From Pseudomonadota bacterium (GTDB lineage Bacteria; Pseudomonadota; Gammaproteobacteria; Steroidobacterales; Steroidobacteraceae): a DNA stretch of 64,000 bases. This document shows positions 26,314 to 35,868 of the stretch, one piece after another. Under the pieces are notes generated by a model, which was given only the letters and a program-made list of their open reading frames with translations, was not told where the DNA came from and ran no database searches. The stretch is from NCBI GenBank assembly GCA_016704655.1, contig JADIZR010000008.1:180087-244086 (forward strand). The letters run 5' to 3'. How positions within the stretch are numbered: the stretch's first letter is position 1; every line of letters starts with the position of its first letter. The position numbers and the translations under genes are program-made.

Positions 26314-27222
26314 TCAGCGCACGCGCGGGAACCGCATCCGCGACGGCATCGCCATCAGGTAGTCCGGATAGGTCGCGAGCGATCTGCACCCTTCACCGGG
26401 CATCTGCAGGTAGTGCTTGTCCCAGGGCAACACTATTTCAATTTCGGTGCCCACCTCGACCCACTTCGGCAGGATCGGCGGCACGATCCGCGTGCGCTCG
26501 GCTTCGAGCATCGCGGCCAGGCCGCCATGACGGCGATGGCTGCTCCACAGGTCCTGGAGCGTGGCGCGAGTCGGCGGCGCCATCTTCATCTCGCCGCTCG
26601 CCAGGTGACTGCGAATGTCGGCTTCGGCGAGCCACGCGTGGTGGGTGAGTTCACCGCGATCGACGCTCGCTTCCTGGTCGGATGGCACCGTGAGAGCGAA
26701 AAAGCGCGTGTCGTAGCGCCGGCTCTCGAATGCCGGTGTGATCCAGTGCGACCAGTACACCAGGCGGTCGACGTCGAGCACCAGGTCTTCGTCGACGAGC
26801 ACGCGCGCGAAGCCGGCGCTGTCGGCTGTGGTCGCCACGCGACGTGCGGCGACGCGCGCCAGCCGTTCATTACCCCAGGGTCCGCCGCCGTGCGGCCGTG
26901 CCAGCAGCACGCCCGATTCCTCGAACGTTTCGCGGCAGGCAGCAACCAGCAAGCCGCGCGCCGTGTCGAGGTCTACCGATGCGGTGTCCGCACCGGCATC
27001 GGTGCTCAGCATGCGCGAGCCGGTGTCGGCGATTGCGGCCTGGTCCAGGCGCGCGGCCAGTTCCGGCGCGAGGTCCGACGCTTCCATGCGGCCGCCGGGA
27101 AACACCCACAGCCCGCCCATGAAGGAGAGGCCGGCGGCACGCTTGGTCAGCAGCACCTGCAGGCCGGCGTCGTTCTCCCGCAGCAGCAGGACCGTTGCGG
27201 CAAGAGGAATCGGCGCCGCCAC
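26314..27222 (-). CDS. Nudix hydrolase, NUDT19-like
   Basis: About 302 residues. The Nudix box is split, as in NUDT19/RP2-type hydrolases: LWVFPGGRMEASD is separated by about 50 residues from ACRETFEESGVLLA, which carries the REX2EEXG metal site. These enzymes hydrolyse CoA-type or other nucleoside diphosphates. The C-terminal half has ESRRYDTRFFAL and LTHHAWLAEAD, seen in that subfamily. The start is uncertain: GTG 27222 follows the upstream stop by 10 bases, while an ATG at 27315 would overlap the MDR gene by 80 bases. Co-transcription with the MDR reductase is likely. Confidence 0.85.
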   Translation of the reverse strand: MAAPIPLAATVLLLRENDAGLQVLLTKRAAGLSFMGGLWVFPGGRMEASDLAPELAARLDQAAIADTGSRMLSTDAGADTASVDLDTARGLLVAACRETFEESGVLLARPHGGGPWGNERLARVAARRVATTADSAGFARVLVDEDLVLDVDRLVYWSHWITPAFESRRYDTRFFALTVPSDQEASVDRGELTHHAWLAEADIRSHLASGEMKMAPPTRATLQDLWSSHRRHGGLAAMLEAERTRIVPPILPKWVEVGTEIEIVLPWDKHYLQMPGEGCRSLATYPDYLMAMPSRMRFPRVR

Positions 27223-27232
27223 CGCGGCAGGC

Positions 27233-28246
27233 TCAGGCCAGCCTGACCAGTTGCTTGCCGAAGTTCTTGCCGCGCAGCATGCCGATGAATGCCTCGGGTG
27301 CGGCGGCCAGGCCATCCGCGATCGACTCGCGGTACTTTATCTTGCCGGTCGCGACGCCCCTGGCCAGTTCGCCGAGCGCCTGCGGCCAGATCTCGAGGTG
27401 CTCGGACACGATGAAGCCGCGCAGCGAGAGCCGGTTGACCAGCAGGGCGCGAGTGTTGTGGATGGTGATGTCGCCGCCTTCGTAGCCGGCGATGAGGCCG
27501 CACAGCGCGACCCGGCCGAAGGCGTTCATGCGCGCCAGCGCGGCGTCGAGACCGACGCCACCGACGTTTTCGAACAGGCCGTCGATGCCGTTCGGCGCGG
27601 CTTCCTTCAGCGCGAGGCTCATCGAACGGATGTCCTTGTGCTCGCGGTGGTCGATGCAGGCGTCGAAGCCGAGTTCGTCACGGACGTAGGCGCACTTCTC
27701 CGGACCGCCGGCGATGCCGACCGCGCGGCAACCCGCCATTTTCGCGAGTTGACCGACGACCGAACCTACGGCTCCGCTCGCGGCAGACACCAGCACGGTT
27801 TCGCCGACCTTCGGCTTGCAGATCTCTTGCAGGCCGTACCACGCCGTGACGCCGGGCATGCCGACCGGCCCGAGATACGCCGAGAGTGGTACGTGTTTTG
27901 TCTCGACCTTGTTGAGGCCGGTGCCGTCCGAGACGCCGTACTCCTGCCAGCCCAGGTAGCCGACGACCGCGTCGCCGGGGGCGAACTTCGGATTTTGCGA
28001 CGCCTCGACGACGCCCGCCGTGCCGCCAATCATCGTGTCGCCGATGACCTGCGGCGCCGAGTACGACTTGGCGTCGTCCATGCGGCCGCGCATGTACGGA
28101 TCGAGCGACAGGAAGTGGTTGCGCACCAGGACCTGGCCGGGACCGATGCCGGGAACCGGGACACGCTCGAGGCGGAAGTTGTCCGGCGAGACGGCGCCGC
28201 CCTGCGGGCGGCTGGCAAGGACGATGCGCTGGTAGGTCTGGGTCAT
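27233..28246 (-). CDS. NADP-dependent oxidoreductase, MDR family (CurA/PTGR-like)
   Basis: A 337-residue medium-chain reductase without zinc ligands. Marks are LSLDPYMRGRMDD near residue 50, the nucleotide-binding GETVLVSAASGAVGSVVGQL around 155 and NVGGVGLDAALARMN. It matches leukotriene/prostaglandin reductases and E. coli CurA (curcumin reductase), which reduce alpha,beta-unsaturated ketones with NADPH. ATG 28246 has GAGGAGC 9-10 bases upstream and starts the conserved region. The 238 bases between it and the small ORF beyond hold nothing I recognise. Confidence 0.92.
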   Translation of the reverse strand: MTQTYQRIVLASRPQGGAVSPDNFRLERVPVPGIGPGQVLVRNHFLSLDPYMRGRMDDAKSYSAPQVIGDTMIGGTAGVVEASQNPKFAPGDAVVGYLGWQEYGVSDGTGLNKVETKHVPLSAYLGPVGMPGVTAWYGLQEICKPKVGETVLVSAASGAVGSVVGQLAKMAGCRAVGIAGGPEKCAYVRDELGFDACIDHREHKDIRSMSLALKEAAPNGIDGLFENVGGVGLDAALARMNAFGRVALCGLIAGYEGGDITIHNTRALLVNRLSLRGFIVSEHLEIWPQALGELARGVATGKIKYRESIADGLAAAPEAFIGMLRGKNFGKQLVRLA

Positions 28247-28484
28247 GGGTGGTGCTCCTCGTGCGAAGGAGCATCTTCGCACGGGGAGCGGGCTGGTGTC
28301 CGGCGTGGGTGGTTGGCGCAAGAGACTTCCGTCAGGTTGCCGAGCGTCTGCGTCAGTCGACGGACACGATTGCCTATCGCCGAACATTTGTCGACGTTCT
28401 GATCATCTCGACCGGAAGACGATGTTTGCGGAACAGCAGGGTTGTCAACTGAATTGAGAATAGTCGTCCCAACATGTCGTGTGG

Positions 28485-28655
28485 TCACTTCCCAGCTCTG
28501 CAATTCAAATGGTCACCAATTTCGAACACTGGCCGATCCATTCGAAAGGTGGCAGATTCTGCTGCGATGAATTCAAAGAGCCCTGTGAGCGGTTGGCTAC
28601 CCACAATGGACGCCACATCCCAGGGATCCGAAACGTCAATTGATCCGCGGCTCAT
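28485..28655 (-). CDS. tiny ORF at the expected RHS immunity position, possibly truncated
   Basis: A 56-codon ORF whose ATG overlaps the RHS stop as ATGA on the minus strand. It starts MSRGSIDVSDPWDVASIVGS and then LFEFIAAESATFRMDRPVFE. Base composition is visibly lower in GC than the surrounding genes, with runs such as AATTCAAATGG, as is common for immunity genes next to polymorphic toxins. A second open frame on the same strand begins inside it (ATG 28503, WEVTTRHVGTTILN) and could be its continuation if one base is missing. Immunity function is inference from position and composition; no family is recognised. Confidence 0.4.
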   Translation of the reverse strand: MSRGSIDVSDPWDVASIVGSQPLTGLFEFIAAESATFRMDRPVFEIGDHLNCRAGK

Positions 28656-30004
28656 AATTCGTCAACCCTTAGAATCCGGACTGGAACATCACCGACGGCG
28701 GTTCTCTCGGTGCCACCCCCGTTAAGAATAGTACCGTTGGGAAGCCTATAGGGGGCAACGGTCGATGGTGCTGAGAACGTTCCGCGTTTTACTTGCTTGG
28801 CCCTCGATTTCAGGGGTTCCGTCGGACAGTACCTAACGGCGCTGTTGCAGGGCGTCCGGCCGTGGACTTGACGGTACCGCTGACGTAGTGAGTACCTGCC
28901 GTCCACCTCGCAGCAGACCTGTCTTATTCGTTGCATCCACACTCGGCTCCGGGACATCATCGCTGAACGCCCTCCCTGGGTGTGGACCCAACGTGTCGAG
29001 TCGACTCGCTGCGCGCCGCAACGCCTTCGCAGGCGCCAGAATCGACTGACACTGCTTGACCACATCGCAAAAGGTAAAGCTGACATAAAGAACGGCAGTC
29101 GCGTGGTCCCCCGTCTTGCCGCGTCGTACGCGTCCCTGGCGTCGTGCACGGGCGAGAGGATCAGGATGTCGACCGCGTTGATCCCGAGATCGAGGAAGAA
29201 GCGTTCGAGGTTTTCCCGCGCGTACTCGTCGTCGACAGAGGTTTCTGCCCAGGTTGACGTTGGAACTCCGCCACGTCCCGTCCCCGGCGCGCCTGCATAC
29301 AGGATGGTGCCGCCGCAGGTGGGTGAGAACGTCCCCGCACCGCACAGTCCCACGCCGCTTTGCGCTGACCAGCCCGGCAGCGCGGTCGCCGGGGGTGGCG
29401 GCAAGCCGCCGTGGCTCAGCAGCCCGTAGGCGAGCGAAGTCAGGATCGAGTCGACGACGAATTTGCCGACATAGATCGAAAGGCCGCCGTCGACGAGGTA
29501 ACCCGTGGGGTCCGACGCGTTCAGGGGCCGATTGCCGACGTACGCATACGGATTCACCGACTGTGAGTCACCCAGGTCGCCGATCAGCGGATCGGCCGAG
29601 AGAAATCGGCCGAGCGCCGGGTCATACACGCGACCGTTCATGTGAACGAGTCCGACGTTGTCGAGCATGTCGTGCCCGGTGAAACCCTGGCGGGTAGTGT
29701 TGGCAATGCCCAACCAATCCGGTGCGGTCGTGGCGCTCCAGTTACTGCCACGTCGGGTGCCGAACGTCCCAAAGCTTTCCCTGGCAACCGCTGCCCCCGC
29801 TTCGTTCAGCAGCGAGTCGCTGCTGCCGAGGTGGTCCGGCACGACATACGTCGTGGACTTCGTGCCATTCGAGTTGCGCGAGATGACGACGGTCGAGCCA
29901 CCGGGTGTCGGCACGTAATGTCGCCAGTACGTCAGGCCCGTGGAGGTCGTGGACTCCTTCTCGAGCAGGCTGCCGGCGTAGTACGTCGTCTCCGTGCCGT
30001 TCTG
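28652..30004 (-). pseudogene. RHS protein, C-terminal piece cut off by an amber codon and frameshifted
   Basis: This is the direct in-frame continuation of the upstream RHS gene after a TAG. It resumes as QNGTETTYYAGSLLEKEST, which is core RHS sequence, and goes on to the conserved RHS end VHMNGRVYDPALGRFLSADP and YAYVGNRPLNASDPTGY. The variable tip begins there. At the G5 run (29108-29112) the frame breaks. Dropping one base gives GDHATAVLYVSFTFCDVV and AKALRRAASRLDTLGPH; a second shift near 28880 is needed to reach the end APYRLPNGTILNGGG ... RILRVDEL. The tip has no toxin motif that I can name. If translated alone, a GTG at 29914 could start it. Confidence 0.75.
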
Positions 30005-33000
30005 CTAGCTCGCGACCTGGCGCCAGCGTTCGTGATCGGGGCCGTAAAACAACTGGGACTGATAACCTGGTTTGCGCAACGTAGTTGGCAAGTTGAACGA
30101 AGCCCAGCTCTGGCCGAGGCCGTTGCGTGTTGCAAGATTGCCATTGGGGTCGTAGGTGAATGTCTCACCGCCCGCGGCCATCACTGCGTGCGGCCGCGAT
30201 GCGGCGCCGTAGACGAAGTTGCCGATGTCCGATCGCTGCAGGACGTTGCCCGATGCGTCGTAGCTCACGGACAGATTCGTCGATCCGTTCAGCGTGGAGT
30301 GAGTTACGCGATCGAGTCCGTCGTAAGTGAAGGCTTCGGTCAGGTTCTGGTTCAGGTCGCGTCGCTGCAGGAGGTTGCCGGCTGCATCCCACTGGTAGGC
30401 GAGATTCTGGCGGGCGCTGCCGGCGCCGGCGGTGCCTGCCTGCTGTGCGGTCAGTCGCTGCGTCGCTGCGTCATAGCGTGACGATCGCGCAATGGCATTG
30501 CCTGACAGCGACTCCTGGGTTGGCGCATCGAAGTCGCTGACTGCGTCGAGCTTCCAGAGCGTGCGTGGCGTTGCCAGCGTGACGTCGTCGATCTGCGACG
30601 GCGTGCCGAAGCTGTACGAGTAGCGAACCCGGAGCCGGCTGCCCGATTGACCAGAGGGCACAGGGCTGGTCGGATAGGTCAGCGTGTCGATCTCGCCGAT
30701 CGCGTTGTACGTGTAGTCGTACCGGTAGCTCTGGTCCGTCGTGATCGTCCGCGTGCTGACGCGACCGAGCCCGTCGTAGGCGAGCGATTCCGAATAGCCG
30801 GGGCCAGCCTTTGACTGCAGTTTCCCGAGGTTGCGCGCCGTCGCCGACGAACCCCACGTCCAGGTGCTGGTGCCTTCGGGTTCGGTGCGAAAGACTCTGC
30901 GGCCGAGCACGTCGTAGGCCGCAGCGAACGACTGCGCTTTTGCGTCGGTCCAGGCAACGACCTCGCCGAGCGAATTGTGCGTGAACGTCCAGGTTCCCGC
31001 GTCCGCATCCGACCATCGCGTACGAAATCCACGCACGTCGTGGACGCCGGTCGACACGGCGCCGATGGCGTCCTGGATGCGGTTGAGGTGACCGAAGGAG
31101 TCGTAGTCGTATCGCAGGGTGCCGCCGGGCGACGGATCGATTGCGCGGCGCAGATTGCCGGCGACGTCCACGATGCGGGACCGCGAGCGGCCGAGCGTGT
31201 CCGTGAGTGTCGTGCTCCGACCGGCGTAGGTGAGGCTCGAATTGCGAACGGTTGCGCCACCCCCGTCGTAGTCGCGCTCGCTGAGCGCTCGGCCGAGCGG
31301 GTCGAAGGTTCGGATCGTGTGGCCGCTGGGGACGCTCGCATAGGGTCGTGATTCGCGCACCATGCGCCCCGCCGCATCGTAGTCATACGTCTGGTGCAGC
31401 CAGGTTCCGAGCGCACCGTGGTACTCCCGCAGCCGCGGGCGTTCGTAGCCGTCGTAGTAGGAATGATGCTCGCGGATCAGCGTGCCGTCGGCCGCGTAGT
31501 TCCGGTCGTACACGAGGAAGCGAAGTTCGCCGGTGCCCCAGCATCCGGTCGTGCCGCACGACTGGAAGCTCCACGTCCGGCGCGTGCCGTCGCTCGCGGT
31601 CTCGCTGACTCGGCGTCCGAACGGGTCGTGTGACCAGGTCGTCGACAGTCCGTTCGGATCCGTGACGCGCGCAGGCACCCCGTAGTCGTAGCGCCACTCG
31701 TAGGTTGTCGTTTCCGCTGCGGCGTTGGTGGCGGATTCCGGCAGCTGGCAGCGGCTGCCATAGTTGAAGCTTGCCGTCCTGGCCGGCATGTCCGTGCCGT
31801 TCGGGTTGGAACCCACGGTGTGGACCGAGTTCAGGTTGCCGCAGCCGTCGAAACCGAACGACGTGATGACCTTCGATGCCGGGATGTTCGGTTCGACCAC
31901 TTGCTGCGTGATCCGGCATCCCACCGGGTCGTTCACGTAGGTCGTCGTCCGTGTCACCGCGGGTTGGTCGGCTGCGGTGCTCGTCGTCGTGCGGTTGAGG
32001 GGCAAGCCCAGGCACCAGTTGCCCGACGTGTCATTCGTGTAACCGAGACTCAGTGTCGAGCGCCAGGCGCTGTTCAGGTGCGGCGAGTAGGGGTCCCGGT
32101 CCCAGGTAGTGGTCTGCACCTGCGTGGGATTGCCGTAACCATCGCCATAGGTGAACGTCGTCGACGCTTCCGTCACCAGCAGGCCGTTGAGAACCCCACC
32201 GTGTTCGAACTGCCTGGTGCTGGTGGACGCGACGAAGGGGAACACCCGCTGCTCGCTGCCTGCCTTCCCCACCGCCTGCTGGCCGAGGACCGCTTGCCAG
32301 CGGTGCACGGGTGTGGTGCCGTTGGCCTGGAACACGTCCCGCTGCACGTGCATTCCGGTGTGCGGGAACGTCCTCGACACGGAGTCGACTGTGACGAGAC
32401 CCGTGCGCGTGTCCTCGATGCGCTGCGTCGCGAATCCCTGAAAACCACGCCCTTGCAGGTGTAACTGCGCCCCGGAGTAGTGCAGCCGATTGCGATAGGT
32501 GCCCCCCGTGCCGTCCGTTGCGCTGAACTCGCTCACCACGTACAGCGGTCCCTGGAAATCAGCCGCCGGAAAGACGGCGTCGTTCAGTCGCGTGTGGTTG
32601 CTGCGCGCGATCGAGACGTACGCAGGGCTCTGGCGCACGCCGAAGCCGTCGACGAAGCTGATGGCCAGATCGACCGGTGCAGACGGGCCTGCGTGCAACC
32701 GGTAGCGCAGACGGTTGCCGTTGCTGCCGTCGCGGTAGCCGAGATCGGCGAGTCCGTCGCCATCGGCGTCCAGGTTGAACCACACGCTGGCAGCAGGCGC
32801 GCTGACCCCCGTGCTGACAGGTGTGGCCGCGCCTTCGCCGGTCGAGCGGACGACGAACCACTTTCGCGTCGCGGCATCGATGTACAGCAGATCGGCACGG
32901 CCGTCGCCGTTCCAGTCCGCCGGGAGCGCTGTGTACAGGCTATTGCCCGTCGCGGCCGTCGCGCGCGTCGCGAGTTCGACAAATGCACCCGCGCAGTTCG

Positions 33001-34837
33001 AGATGAAAACCTGCTGCACCTGCAGGATGTCGGAGCAGCCATCAGCGTTCCAGTCGGCCATCGTGACCATTGATTCCTGGATCAACAGCTTTTCGGTGCC
33101 AACGGTGACTGCGTTGCCGAACCCGTTCGACAACAACGGCGTGGCGAAGAACTTCGGATTGCGATCCGAGCTGTTGAACGTCAGCGCGACGATGTCCGCG
33201 CGGCCGTCGCCGTTGAGGTCCGCGACGCGCAGGTTGTCCCAGGGTATCGCCTGCCGCGGGCTCGGTATCGTCCATAGGGACTGCGTCGTGGTGGCGAACT
33301 GGACGGCGAGTGACGTGCTGGCGGGAGCGCCGACGTTGCGACGTACATGGATGGTCGGCGTGAATCCGCCGCTCTGCGCCATGAGGTCGGCCCGGCCGTC
33401 GCCGTCGAAATCCGCTGCACCGTATTCGCCGGAGGGCACCAGGCCAGTGTTTGCGACCGTGAAGCCCGCGTTGGTGTAGCCGACGACGTACCAGTACCCG
33501 TTCTGCTGCAGCAGAAATTGCGTTCGACGGTTGCCGGCGAATCCACCAGGAATGATTGTGTGTGACGTCGTCGTCACCAGGCCGGTGTCGAACGGCGCGG
33601 CGAAGCCTGCTGGGGTACCGAGCAGGATGCGCCAGCTCAACTTGCCGCCGCCGGCATCGACGGGATAGAGCAGGTCCATGACGCCATCGCCGTTCAACTC
33701 GAGCGGCACCGGCGGCTTTACGGTCGAGGCGGCCACCCCGGTTTCGACCATGGGTTGCCAGCCGCTCGCGCCGTTCTGGTAGGTAATCGCGGTGGGCTGC
33801 AGGCAGGTCGATGCTGCACACTCCTGCACGCTGGCCAGTCGCAGTCGTCCCGAGACCGGTGCGGTTTCGTAGCCAAGCGCGTACGTCTTGATCGGCGTTG
33901 CTGCGCCGATGACCTGGATCGCGATCCGGTCGAGCTGGTACGGATCGCGCACCAGGTTGCCGGCGAGGTAGCCCGTGGGAACATCGCTCGCGGGACGAAC
34001 GGAATAGGCAAAGTCGACGCGATAGAACGGTCCCGCGCCAGTTGCGGTGGTCGGGTACGCAATCGAGGCAATTCGATGCGTGCCGTTCGTGTAGGAGCCG
34101 AGCTGTGCCTCGTTGAAGTATGCGAGGGTGATGGCATTGCCGGTGCCGGCGCCTGCCCGGTCACGGACACGCGACAGCGCCCAGGCACGAATCGTGGACG
34201 ACGCTCCAGCGTAGACGCGCGAATCGACGGTGCCGCCGTATTCGTAGATCAAGCCGTTTTTCGTCGTCACCGTGAACGAGGCGGGGCCGTTGCCCGCGGC
34301 GCCGTTCGCGACGATCCGCGAGAACGTCTCTATCTCGGTGGCATAAACGGCACCAGCCGTGCCATGCGTACCGCTCACGAGCTTCAGTTGCTGGCCGTCG
34401 AGGCAATAGCGGTCGGCGAGGGTGTTGGTGACGCTGGCGGCGGCGCCGTTCTGGGCCCACGTACTGTTGCAGCGTGCGATCGTCGAAAGTCCCGCGATCG
34501 ACCAGCCAACGCCGACTGGGCCGCTGCCGCTGCGGCTGGCATAGACCAGCGCAAGGTCGAGGCCGACCTCACCGACGCCTGGTGGCGTCCACAGCGGGAT
34601 GCGATAAGTCGCGGCACCCGAGTGCGAGACGCCGAACTCGGCGGGCGTGCGACCGGCCGCCGAAGTCGCCGCGACACCGGCGAGCGCATCCGTTGTAAAG
34701 GCGCCAGCGCTTGCTGCGCTTGCCAGCGAATCGTACGCGCCGGCGCCCGAAATGCCTGTAATGCAAGCTGCGAACAAAGCGATACCGATCGAGCGGGCAT
34801 GCCGTGCCGGCCGCTGCATCCCTGCGTCATTCCACAT
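30005..34837 (-). CDS. SpvB/RHS-repeat exported protein (N-terminal 1610 residues)
   Basis: An exported giant. The signal peptide is SIGIALFAACITGISGAGA. An SpvB-like domain follows, around residues 50-110 (GAATYRIPLWTPPGVGEVGL). Five or more FG-GAP/VCBS units lie between about 390 and 750 (ADFDGDGRADLMAQ, ADLNGDGRADIVAL, ADWNADGCSDILQV). Tens of RHS/YD repeats come after about 1000 (YDYDAAGRMVRE, YDSFGHLNRIQDAIG). RHS shells encapsulate a C-terminal toxin. The frame ends at TAG (30005-30007) just after YGPDHERWRQVAS, although the next 30 codons continue the RHS core in the same frame. It stands alone, divergent from the phosphatase gene. Confidence 0.9.
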   Translation of the reverse strand: MWNDAGMQRPARHARSIGIALFAACITGISGAGAYDSLASAASAGAFTTDALAGVAATSAAGRTPAEFGVSHSGAATYRIPLWTPPGVGEVGLDLALVYASRSGSGPVGVGWSIAGLSTIARCNSTWAQNGAAASVTNTLADRYCLDGQQLKLVSGTHGTAGAVYATEIETFSRIVANGAAGNGPASFTVTTKNGLIYEYGGTVDSRVYAGASSTIRAWALSRVRDRAGAGTGNAITLAYFNEAQLGSYTNGTHRIASIAYPTTATGAGPFYRVDFAYSVRPASDVPTGYLAGNLVRDPYQLDRIAIQVIGAATPIKTYALGYETAPVSGRLRLASVQECAASTCLQPTAITYQNGASGWQPMVETGVAASTVKPPVPLELNGDGVMDLLYPVDAGGGKLSWRILLGTPAGFAAPFDTGLVTTTSHTIIPGGFAGNRRTQFLLQQNGYWYVVGYTNAGFTVANTGLVPSGEYGAADFDGDGRADLMAQSGGFTPTIHVRRNVGAPASTSLAVQFATTTQSLWTIPSPRQAIPWDNLRVADLNGDGRADIVALTFNSSDRNPKFFATPLLSNGFGNAVTVGTEKLLIQESMVTMADWNADGCSDILQVQQVFISNCAGAFVELATRATAATGNSLYTALPADWNGDGRADLLYIDAATRKWFVVRSTGEGAATPVSTGVSAPAASVWFNLDADGDGLADLGYRDGSNGNRLRYRLHAGPSAPVDLAISFVDGFGVRQSPAYVSIARSNHTRLNDAVFPAADFQGPLYVVSEFSATDGTGGTYRNRLHYSGAQLHLQGRGFQGFATQRIEDTRTGLVTVDSVSRTFPHTGMHVQRDVFQANGTTPVHRWQAVLGQQAVGKAGSEQRVFPFVASTSTRQFEHGGVLNGLLVTEASTTFTYGDGYGNPTQVQTTTWDRDPYSPHLNSAWRSTLSLGYTNDTSGNWCLGLPLNRTTTSTAADQPAVTRTTTYVNDPVGCRITQQVVEPNIPASKVITSFGFDGCGNLNSVHTVGSNPNGTDMPARTASFNYGSRCQLPESATNAAAETTTYEWRYDYGVPARVTDPNGLSTTWSHDPFGRRVSETASDGTRRTWSFQSCGTTGCWGTGELRFLVYDRNYAADGTLIREHHSYYDGYERPRLREYHGALGTWLHQTYDYDAAGRMVRESRPYASVPSGHTIRTFDPLGRALSERDYDGGGATVRNSSLTYAGRSTTLTDTLGRSRSRIVDVAGNLRRAIDPSPGGTLRYDYDSFGHLNRIQDAIGAVSTGVHDVRGFRTRWSDADAGTWTFTHNSLGEVVAWTDAKAQSFAAAYDVLGRRVFRTEPEGTSTWTWGSSATARNLGKLQSKAGPGYSESLAYDGLGRVSTRTITTDQSYRYDYTYNAIGEIDTLTYPTSPVPSGQSGSRLRVRYSYSFGTPSQIDDVTLATPRTLWKLDAVSDFDAPTQESLSGNAIARSSRYDAATQRLTAQQAGTAGAGSARQNLAYQWDAAGNLLQRRDLNQNLTEAFTYDGLDRVTHSTLNGSTNLSVSYDASGNVLQRSDIGNFVYGAASRPHAVMAAGGETFTYDPNGNLATRNGLGQSWASFNLPTTLRKPGYQSQLFYGPDHERWRQVAS

Positions 34838-34984
34838 CGCCGTCTCCCTGGTTGGCGGTTCATCGGTTTACAGCACGGAAGTTCGCGCATCGCGACAGCG
34901 CGGGAAACGCGCATTTGAGGTGGAGAGGTTGAGATTCGTGCCGGGCGGTTTTGGCAAATCTGCGGCGCCCGCTACACTGCCACC

Positions 34985-35854
34985 ATGAACATCCCCTCCA
35001 ACGTTGTGCGCGGCGTGACGCTGCTCGGCTTCGCCGGGTTGCTCGCATGGTTCGTGGGTTGTCGTGATGTCGTCCCGTCTGCACCAGGCCCGCGGGAGGC
35101 GACCTCGGCCGCGGCGGCAGCGAAGATGCCGGGCTACCTGACGCCCGAGGAACGCCCCGACAGCGTCGCGCTGCTCCCGCCACCGCCCGCACCGGGCTCG
35201 CCCGAGGCCGACGACGACGAGGCCATCTATCGCAAGTTGAGTGCACTGCAGGACACTGCGCGCTGGCAACTGGCGGCCCGGGATGCCAACCTGAAATTTC
35301 CCGAAGCCGCCAGCGTGTTCTCGTGCGCAGTCGGCATCGACGTGACGGCAGCGACCACGCCACGCCTGTATGCGCTGTTGCAGCGGGTCATCATCGATGC
35401 CGGGCAGTCGACGGCCAAGGCGAAGCAGCACTACAACAGCAACCGGCCCTTCGAGGTCACCGGTGATCCCACGTGCGTGCCCGAGGACGAAAAGATGTTG
35501 CGCGGCAACGCGTCGTATCAGTCCGGGCACGCCTCGCTTGGCTACGTCTGGGGCGAAGTGTTCGCCGAGTTGCTGCCCGAGCGCGCCGGCGTCGCACGGG
35601 CTCGCGCCTACGAGTTCGGGCAGAGCCGCGTGATCTGCCGGGTGCATCGCCAGAGTGACGTCGATGCCGGCCGCACCGTCGGCGCGGCCGTGTTCGAGCG
35701 ACTGCACCAGGATCCGGAATTCGTCGCCGACATGGCGGCTGCGAAAGTCGAAGTGAAAAAGGCGCGCAAGCACGGCCCGCCCGTCGGCCGTGATTGCAGC
35801 GCGGAGACGGCCGCTTTGCAGGCGGCCGATCCGGCGCAACAGCCGCGCCCATGA
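34985..35854 (+). CDS. class A non-specific acid phosphatase (PAP2 superfamily)
   Basis: A 289-residue exported phosphatase. The N-terminal hydrophobic segment ends in FVGCRD, a possible lipobox-like cysteine. The three vanadium-peroxidase/PAP2 signatures are present: KAKQHYNSNRPF (KX6RP), SYQSGHASLG (PSGH-type) and GQSRVICRVHRQSDVDAG (SRX5HX3D). It should release phosphate from a broad range of monoesters in the periplasm. The proline-rich insert before residue 75 and the charged tail after 260 are extra. The 147 bases before it, shared with the RHS start, should hold both promoters. Confidence 0.93.
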   Translation: MNIPSNVVRGVTLLGFAGLLAWFVGCRDVVPSAPGPREATSAAAAAKMPGYLTPEERPDSVALLPPPPAPGSPEADDDEAIYRKLSALQDTARWQLAARDANLKFPEAASVFSCAVGIDVTAATTPRLYALLQRVIIDAGQSTAKAKQHYNSNRPFEVTGDPTCVPEDEKMLRGNASYQSGHASLGYVWGEVFAELLPERAGVARARAYEFGQSRVICRVHRQSDVDAGRTVGAAVFERLHQDPEFVADMAAAKVEVKKARKHGPPVGRDCSAETAALQAADPAQQPRP

Positions 35855-35868
35855 GAGGGGAGAGGACG

